Part shown: positions 59,506 through 64,000 of the stretch, in pieces
How the letters are laid out: every line of letters begins with the position of its first letter
How positions within the stretch are numbered: the stretch's first letter is position 1
Origin: Solirubrobacter sp963724195
Lineage (GTDB): Bacteria > Actinomycetota > Thermoleophilia > Solirubrobacterales > Solirubrobacteraceae
DNA: 64,000 nt
Reading direction: 5' to 3'
NCBI GenBank assembly: GCA_963724195.1
Contig: CAVRTQ010000030.1
Location: 1 to 64,000 of the forward strand
Translations under genes and position numbers: made by a program
Notes under the pieces: model-generated
What the model was told of the DNA's origin: nothing
Seen by the model: the letters and a program-made list of their open reading frames with translations, nothing else
Database searches by the model: none

Positions 59506-60876
59506 CTACGAACGCGCAACCGGCTTGAAGCGTGCGCCCTTCTTCGGCTCCGTGGCCCAGGTCGCGCTCGGCTGGGGCTCCGGTCCGTCGGGCCGGTAGG
59601 ACCAGCGCTGGCCGAGCGTGGCGAGGATGAGGACGGCCTCCTTCATCGCCAGATCCTTGCCGTGGCACTGGTACGGGCCGGCGGAGAAGGGGAAGTACGC
59701 CAGCTCGCGCGGGCGCGTCGCATCCTTGTTCCAGCGCTCGGGGTCAAAGCGCAGGGGGTCGGGCCAATACCGGCCGTCGCGGTGTGTGGCCCAGGGGCTC
59801 ATGCCCATCAGGTGGCCCCTCGGGATGACCGGGCCACCCTCGCCGAGCTGGTAGTCCGTGGTCATCAGCCGGAAGAAGCCCCACACGGGAGGGAACACCC
59901 GCATCGACTCGTGGATGACCTTGATCGTGTACGGCAGCGAAGGGATGTCGTCCACGGTCACGGGCCGCCCGCCCAGGACCGAGTCCAGCTCCTGGTGGAA
60001 GCGCGCCTCCACGTCAGGGGACCGGCCGAGCAGGTGCAACGTCCAGGTGAACAGCGCGTGCAACTGGTCGGCGCCGAAGTACATCTTGAACGTCGCGCGG
60101 ACCTGCTCGTCGGACGTGATCGAGCCCGGCTCGTCGGCGAGGCGCACGAGCTGCGTGAGGAAGTCGACGCGGCCGTCGTCCTGAGGCGCCCCCGCGCGCC
60201 CGCGGCGCTCGGCCATCATGAGGGTGATCAGCGAGTCCAGCTTGCGCTTGGCCTCCTGCGTCTTGCGGCTCTGTGGAAGCGGCCAGTTCCAACGGGAGGG
60301 ACCGAACGGCAGGACGAGCCAGGCGAGGGCCGCGACGCCGTACTCGAGCGCTTCCAGGATGTCCGGAGCCGCGTCCAGGTCGGTGCCCGTCAGCGCCTGC
60401 CAGTCGATCGCCCAGCAGTGGGAGCGCAGGGCCTTGTACATCTCGACCGGCTGGCCCTCGACCCACGAATCGGCCAGCTTGCGGGTGCGCTCGACGGCGA
60501 TGTCGGTGACCTGGGCGTCGTCGAACAGCGGGTTCCAGAGCTCGTCGCGCTGGCGATGGTGCTCGGGCCCGTAGGTCAGGAACAGGCCCTCGTTGTACCA
60601 GCGGGTCAGGCCCATCAGGCGCCCGCGGGAGAGCGGCGGCCAGTCCTCGTTGACCATGGCGGCCTTCAGCAGCTCGGGCTTGGTCACGAGGTGCGCGGGC
60701 AGGTTGCCGAGCTTGAACGGCACCACGTCACGACCGTCCTCGCGGAGACCGTCGATGTACGTCAGCGGGTTGGACAGGAACCGCGCAAGCTCGATCACGC
60801 CTTTGTCGCGCGACCGACCGGAGGACGGCGCCTGCGGTGCAGGCCCGGCATCCACGGGCATCGTGGTTGTGCTCAT
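59506..60876 (-). CDS. Cytochrome P450, copy 2, with atypical I-helix
   Basis: 456 residues from ATG 60876; TAGCTT six bases upstream. K-helix VIHESMRVFPPVWGFFR, haem loop FPFSAGPYQCHGKDLA with Cys ligand, meander LRFDPERWNKDAT. The I-helix reads YFGADQLHALFTW, with Gln where Thr normally follows the acid, and Tyr at the haem-propionate Arg/His site. N-terminal PFKLGNLPAHLVTKPELLKA and EDWPPLSRGRLMGLTRWYNE match copy 1 (FKLGMLQ..., EQWPPLTRGRMDFIKYWYEG). First gene of a two-gene reverse unit, divergent from the A-B-DyP cassette copy B. Confidence 0.88.
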   Translation of the reverse strand: MSTTTMPVDAGPAPQAPSSGRSRDKGVIELARFLSNPLTYIDGLREDGRDVVPFKLGNLPAHLVTKPELLKAAMVNEDWPPLSRGRLMGLTRWYNEGLFLTYGPEHHRQRDELWNPLFDDAQVTDIAVERTRKLADSWVEGQPVEMYKALRSHCWAIDWQALTGTDLDAAPDILEALEYGVAALAWLVLPFGPSRWNWPLPQSRKTQEAKRKLDSLITLMMAERRGRAGAPQDDGRVDFLTQLVRLADEPGSITSDEQVRATFKMYFGADQLHALFTWTLHLLGRSPDVEARFHQELDSVLGGRPVTVDDIPSLPYTIKVIHESMRVFPPVWGFFRLMTTDYQLGEGGPVIPRGHLMGMSPWATHRDGRYWPDPLRFDPERWNKDATRPRELAYFPFSAGPYQCHGKDLAMKEAVLILATLGQRWSYRPDGPEPQPSATWATEPKKGARFKPVARS

Positions 60877-60971
60877 CGGCGCAAGCTACCAGCGCTGTGG
60901 CGGCAGGCGGTCCTTAAGGCCAGCCCCGGGACTTGACGAGCCCGGAGCCCAGCGAATAGTTTCGGGTGCAC

Positions 60972-61559
60972 ATGGCCGTTGAAACCGCTCCCGCTCCCGC
61001 GCCCTCCGCTCCGCGCGGCGGCAACGTTCACGGGCGCGCACGCGCGCTCACGTTGCTGACGCCGATTCGCCCGTTCTGGACGCCGTTCCTGTGGTTCGTG
61101 ATGCGCAGCGCGCGCTACCACACGTACTTCCGGGACCACAGCCTGCAGTTCAAGTTCATCTACTACGTGCGCTGGGCGGTCTTCCGGGAGTTCCCGGGCG
61201 GCGAGAAGAAGCGCTACCCGTACCTGTTCTTCGAGAGCAACTTCGACATCCCGTGGCGCCAGTACATCGACGCGTTCGCCTACGTGATCCCGAAGGACAT
61301 CAGCGTGATCTGGGGCCGCGGCTTCGCGTTCCCCGGGCCGCCGCCGGCCGAGCCGCTGAAGCGCTGGATCGCCATGAACAGCCTGGAGGGCGGCCACTAC
61401 TACATGGCCTATCCCGAGGCCAGCGTGAAGATGACGATGGCCGCGCTCGAGGCCCGGGACGGCTGTGAGGCCCTCGCCGAGCGCGCGGGCAGCATGACGC
61501 CGGAACAGTTCCGCAAGGCGTTCGACGAGACCGTCGGCGACCTCCAGTTCCATCTGTGA
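60972..61559 (+). CDS. Cassette protein A, copy B (unknown)
   Basis: 195 residues from ATG 60972 (GTG 60966 possible). After an Ala/Pro-rich head come GGNVHGRARALTLLTPIRPF, HSLQFKFIYYVRWAVFREFP, YPYLFFESNFDIPWRQYIDA, FAYVIPKDISVIWGRGFAFP and LKRWIAMNSLEGGHYYMAYP. Clear paralogue of 52810-53340. Compared with protein B it shares the strand YLhF, D then aromatic, FPG and a Trp near 20 residues later, so A and B are distant relatives. First gene of a four-gene forward operon A-B-DyP-thiolase; its stop overlaps the B start (TGATG). Confidence 0.75.
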   Translation: MAVETAPAPAPSAPRGGNVHGRARALTLLTPIRPFWTPFLWFVMRSARYHTYFRDHSLQFKFIYYVRWAVFREFPGGEKKRYPYLFFESNFDIPWRQYIDAFAYVIPKDISVIWGRGFAFPGPPPAEPLKRWIAMNSLEGGHYYMAYPEASVKMTMAALEARDGCEALAERAGSMTPEQFRKAFDETVGDLQFHL

Positions 61560-62158
61560 TGGCGCGGTCCAAGCTGCGGGCCGCGCGCGAGTTCTTCTCG
61601 CTCGTCTCCCAGACCGATCCCAATCGCTACGGCAAGGCCTACGGGCTCACGGCGCTGTTCCCGATCCTGCCGGGCCGGACGGACGCGCTCGAGGCGCACC
61701 TCAACGGGCTGGAGCCCGAGGAGAGCCCGCTCGCGCGCCTGCCCCAGCTGCACATGTCGCGGCTGCACGTGATCCGCGGCCTCGTGTACCAGGGGCCGCC
61801 GCAGATCCCCGAGACGCTTGACCACCACTACCTGATCTTCACGGTCAGCATCGACGGTGAGATCGACGCGTTCCTGCGCGACTTCGCGAGCCGGCTTGGT
61901 CCGGATGCGGACGCGATCTTCTCGCATACCGTCGGCTTTCCCGGGACCGGCGACCCTGCCGCGTTCGCGCGCTGGGCCATCCAGCACAAGCGCAACAACG
62001 GCTACCTCGTCTCCCCGTGGCCGTTCGAGACGGTGCCCCGGATCCACGAGGCGCTGCGCGTCCAAGCGGGCTTCGGCGAGCTGATCTCGCGGTGCGGGGA
62101 GCTCTCGGATGCCGAGCTCCAAGCCGAGTTCCGCACGCTGATGGCGGGTGGGCAGTGA
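61559..62158 (+). CDS. Cassette protein B, copy B (unknown)
   Basis: 199 residues from ATG 61559. LRAAREFFSLVSQTDPNRYG, ALFPILPGRTDALEAHLNG, SPLARLPQLHMSRLHVIRGL, HHYLIFTVSIDGEIDAFLRD, SHTVGFPGTGDPAAFARWAI and VPRIHEALRVQAGFGELISR. Intact, unlike copy A. The internal repeat-like strand/helix order, small size and pairing with DyP suggest a ferredoxin-like (dimeric alpha/beta) protein of the same broad kind as DyP domains themselves. Coupled both sides by overlaps with A and DyP. Confidence 0.75.
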   Translation: MARSKLRAAREFFSLVSQTDPNRYGKAYGLTALFPILPGRTDALEAHLNGLEPEESPLARLPQLHMSRLHVIRGLVYQGPPQIPETLDHHYLIFTVSIDGEIDAFLRDFASRLGPDADAIFSHTVGFPGTGDPAAFARWAIQHKRNNGYLVSPWPFETVPRIHEALRVQAGFGELISRCGELSDAELQAEFRTLMAGGQ

Positions 62159-63552
62159 GCGTCGGCCGAGACTACCCGCGCGAGCGTCCACGCCTGCTGC
62201 CGCGCCGGCGCCAGACCGCCGCCGAGTTGGACCTCAAGGACCTCCAGGGCAACCTCGTCCGCGGGTACACCTACCCGGTGGGTGCCTACGTGTTCGTGGG
62301 CGTCGCCGACGCCGCGCGCGGCCGCGCCTGGCTGCGGGGACTGGTCGACCAGGTGACCACGGCTGAGCCGTGGGGGCCGGACGGTGCGCCCGAGACCACC
62401 CTGAACCTGTCGTTCACTTACACGGGGCTCGTCGCGCTCGGCGTCGACGCCGCGCTGCTGGCGACGTTCCCCGAGGACTTCCGCGAGGGCATGGCCGCGC
62501 GCGCCCATCTGCTCGGCGACATCGGCGAGAGCGCGCCCGAGCACTGGGAGGCGGGGCTCGGTACGGGGGAGGCGCACGTCCTCGTCACGCTCTACGGCAT
62601 CGACGAGGAGTCGCTGGAGCGGGCTCGCGCCGAACTGGAGGCGAGCTTCGACGAAGCCGTCACGGTCGTCCATGAGCAGCGCTCGGAGACCCTGCCCGAG
62701 GGCCGAGACCATTTCGGCTTCAAAGACGGCATCGCCCAGCCGGCGCTGAAGGGCAGCGGCGCCGAGCCGCGACCCGGCGACGGCCTGCCGAACCCCGCAG
62801 GCGGCTGGCGTGAGCTCGCACCGGGCGAGTTCATCCTCGGCTATCACGACGAGGATGGCGGGCTCCCGTTGGCGCCGATGCCGCCGTTCGACTGCAACTC
62901 CACCTACGTCGTCTACCGCAAGATGCAGATGCATCCCGGCCGGATGCGCGCGTATCTCCAGCGGATCGCCAACGGCCGTGATCCGGATGTGCTGGCGGCC
63001 AAGCTGGTCGGGCGCTGGCAGGACGGGACGCCGCTTGTCAGCTCCCCGCACGGGCCGGACCCCGGGATCGCCAACGATCCGGCGCGGGTCAACGACTTCC
63101 GCTACGCCGGCGACCCGCAGGGCATGGCCTGTCCGATCGGCGCTCACGTGCGCCGGGCCAACCCGCGCGACGACGACGGCTTCTTCGGCGGCAAGCTCTC
63201 CGACCGCCACCGCATCATCCGCCGCGGTCGCGCCTACGGGCCACCGCTTGCGGACGACGTGCTCGAAGACGACGGCGAGGACCGCGGGCTGATCTTCAAG
63301 TGCTACCAGGCGGACATCGAACGGCAGTTCGAGATGATCCAGTCGCTGTGGATCGACGACGGTGACTCGTTCGGCGTCGGCGACGACAAGGACCCGATCA
63401 TCGGCCTGCATTCCGAAGGCGGCGGCCGGATGATCGTCCAGGGCCGTCCTCCGGTGGTGATGAGCAAGCTGCCCACGTTCGTCACCGTGCGCGGGGGCGA
63501 GTATCTGGTCCGGCCAGGCGTGCGCGCGCTGCGCTGGCTCGCCCGGCCGTGA
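62155..63552 (+). CDS. DyP-type haem peroxidase, copy B
   Basis: 465 residues from GTG 62155, overlapping the previous stop (GTGA). LDLKDLQGNLVRGYTYPVGA, GRDHFGFKDGIAQPALKGSG (GxxDG), CPIGAHVRRANPRDDDGFFG (proximal His), RIIRRGRAYGPPLADD (distal Arg), DRGLIFKCYQADIERQFEMI. Complete active site and no signal peptide or visible encapsulin-targeting tail (ends RALRWLARP). It acts in the cytosol with H2O2. Its stop overlaps the thiolase start. Confidence 0.93.
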   Translation: MSVGRDYPRERPRLLPRRRQTAAELDLKDLQGNLVRGYTYPVGAYVFVGVADAARGRAWLRGLVDQVTTAEPWGPDGAPETTLNLSFTYTGLVALGVDAALLATFPEDFREGMAARAHLLGDIGESAPEHWEAGLGTGEAHVLVTLYGIDEESLERARAELEASFDEAVTVVHEQRSETLPEGRDHFGFKDGIAQPALKGSGAEPRPGDGLPNPAGGWRELAPGEFILGYHDEDGGLPLAPMPPFDCNSTYVVYRKMQMHPGRMRAYLQRIANGRDPDVLAAKLVGRWQDGTPLVSSPHGPDPGIANDPARVNDFRYAGDPQGMACPIGAHVRRANPRDDDGFFGGKLSDRHRIIRRGRAYGPPLADDVLEDDGEDRGLIFKCYQADIERQFEMIQSLWIDDGDSFGVGDDKDPIIGLHSEGGGRMIVQGRPPVVMSKLPTFVTVRGGEYLVRPGVRALRWLARP

Positions 63553-64000
63553 AGATCGTCCTCGCCGGCGGCGCCCGGACGCCCATCGGGCGGTTCGGTG
63601 GCGCCCTGGCGGGGATCGAAGCGGTGGAGCTCGGGGCGCACGCGGTGCGTGCGGCCCTGGACCGCTGCCCGGGTCTGGACCCCGACTACATCGCGGTCGG
63701 CAACGTCCTGCAGGCGGCCAACGGTCAGAACCCGGGCCGGCGCGCGGCGCTGGCCGGCGGCGTGCGCCGCGACGTGCCTGGCCTCACGCTCAACGACGTC
63801 TGCCTGGCGTCGATGAGCGCGGTGGCGCTCGGCGCGGCGATGCTGCGGGCCGAGGAAGCGACGACCGTCCTGGTGGGCGGCTTCGACTCGATGACCCGCG
63901 CGCCCCACGCGGTGCGCATGCGCCCACCCGTGAAGGCGGGTGATCAGGCGCTGATCGACGTGATGGTGCACGACGGCCTGTACTGCTCGATCGCCGACGT
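63549..64000 (+). CDS. Thiolase / acetyl-CoA acetyltransferase (3' end outside window)
   Basis: First 150 residues from GTG 63549. VKIVLAGGARTPIGRFGGAL is the classic thiolase start; LNDVCLASMSAVALGA carries the nucleophilic Cys85; LVGGFDSMTRAPHAVRMRPP is the family SMS/T-x-x-P motif. Role: Claisen condensation or thiolytic cleavage of a 3-ketoacyl-CoA. Fourth gene of the A-B-DyP operon, tying the locus to acyl-CoA chemistry. Confidence 0.9.
   Translation, partial: MKIVLAGGARTPIGRFGGALAGIEAVELGAHAVRAALDRCPGLDPDYIAVGNVLQAANGQNPGRRAALAGGVRRDVPGLTLNDVCLASMSAVALGAAMLRAEEATTVLVGGFDSMTRAPHAVRMRPPVKAGDQALIDVMVHDGLYCSIAD

Noticed and set aside
62155..63552. DyP as encapsulin cargo
   Set aside because: No encapsulin shell gene nearby and no recognisable C-terminal targeting peptide in either DyP.

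Overview
The window is very GC-rich, gene-dense bacterial DNA. It has frequent GTG/TTG starts, many one-to-four-base start/stop overlaps, and many genes with a TAnnnT hexamer 6-8 bases before the start codon (probable leaderless mRNAs). Together with the gene families (ECF sigma/RskA, SpoIIE/STAS, YcnI/CopC, HtaA-like and glucuronyl epimerase-like secreted proteins, DUF6909, MMPL, DyP and P450 clusters), this suggests an actinobacterial genome, most likely Thermoleophilia/Solirubrobacterales. The lineage is inferred from remembered family distribution, not from a search. No rRNA, tRNA, CRISPR array or intact insertion sequence was seen.

About twenty genes change reading frame once or several times while the protein sequence stays family-like in the next frame. 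Worst hit are the SpoIIE phosphatase, the CopC-CopD fusion, the sugar permeases and the CHASE2 cyclase. This looks more like uncorrected indels in the assembly than decay, so these genes are given over their full inferred span and labelled frameshifted.

Layout. 1-6 kb: a secreted HtaA-like protein, a sigma/anti-sigma pair, and a patatin, STAS and SpoIIE/ATPase stress-signalling group. 6-10 kb: a translationally coupled CopC/YcnI/CopC-CopD envelope operon and a c-type cytochrome lipoprotein. 10-24 kb: DEAD helicase, a lipid-modification pair (cyclopropane synthase and desaturase), a glucuronyl epimerase-like lipoprotein, acyl-CoA ligase, an RTX-like repeat protein, tandem VOC proteins, an amino-acid permease and a flavin monooxygenase. 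24-28.4 kb: a zinc-finger Clp ATPase and a metallo-beta-lactamase/rhodanese protein. 29.2-33.5 kb: a complete sugar ABC importer whose first half has clearly different codon use, suggesting transfer. 33.6-50.8 kb: a DUF6909 protein, LRR protein, YciI, lysozyme-like protein, ArsR/SRPBCC, phosphoesterase, ribokinase, a TetR-controlled drug-type ABC exporter, YcaQ-like protein, fumarylacetoacetase, acetyltransferase, and an adenylate cyclase with two CHASE2 domains.

50.9-64 kb is the most unusual part. A three-gene cassette (small protein A, small protein B, DyP-type peroxidase) occurs twice, in opposite orientations. The two copies flank an alpha/beta hydrolase with a cysteine nucleophile, a nitroreductase-like gene, an MMPL exporter and two P450s that lack the usual I-helix threonine; a thiolase follows. 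Proteins A and B resemble each other as well as their copies. The set looks like an oxidative lipid or secondary-metabolite pathway with an exporter; its substrate cannot be read from sequence.
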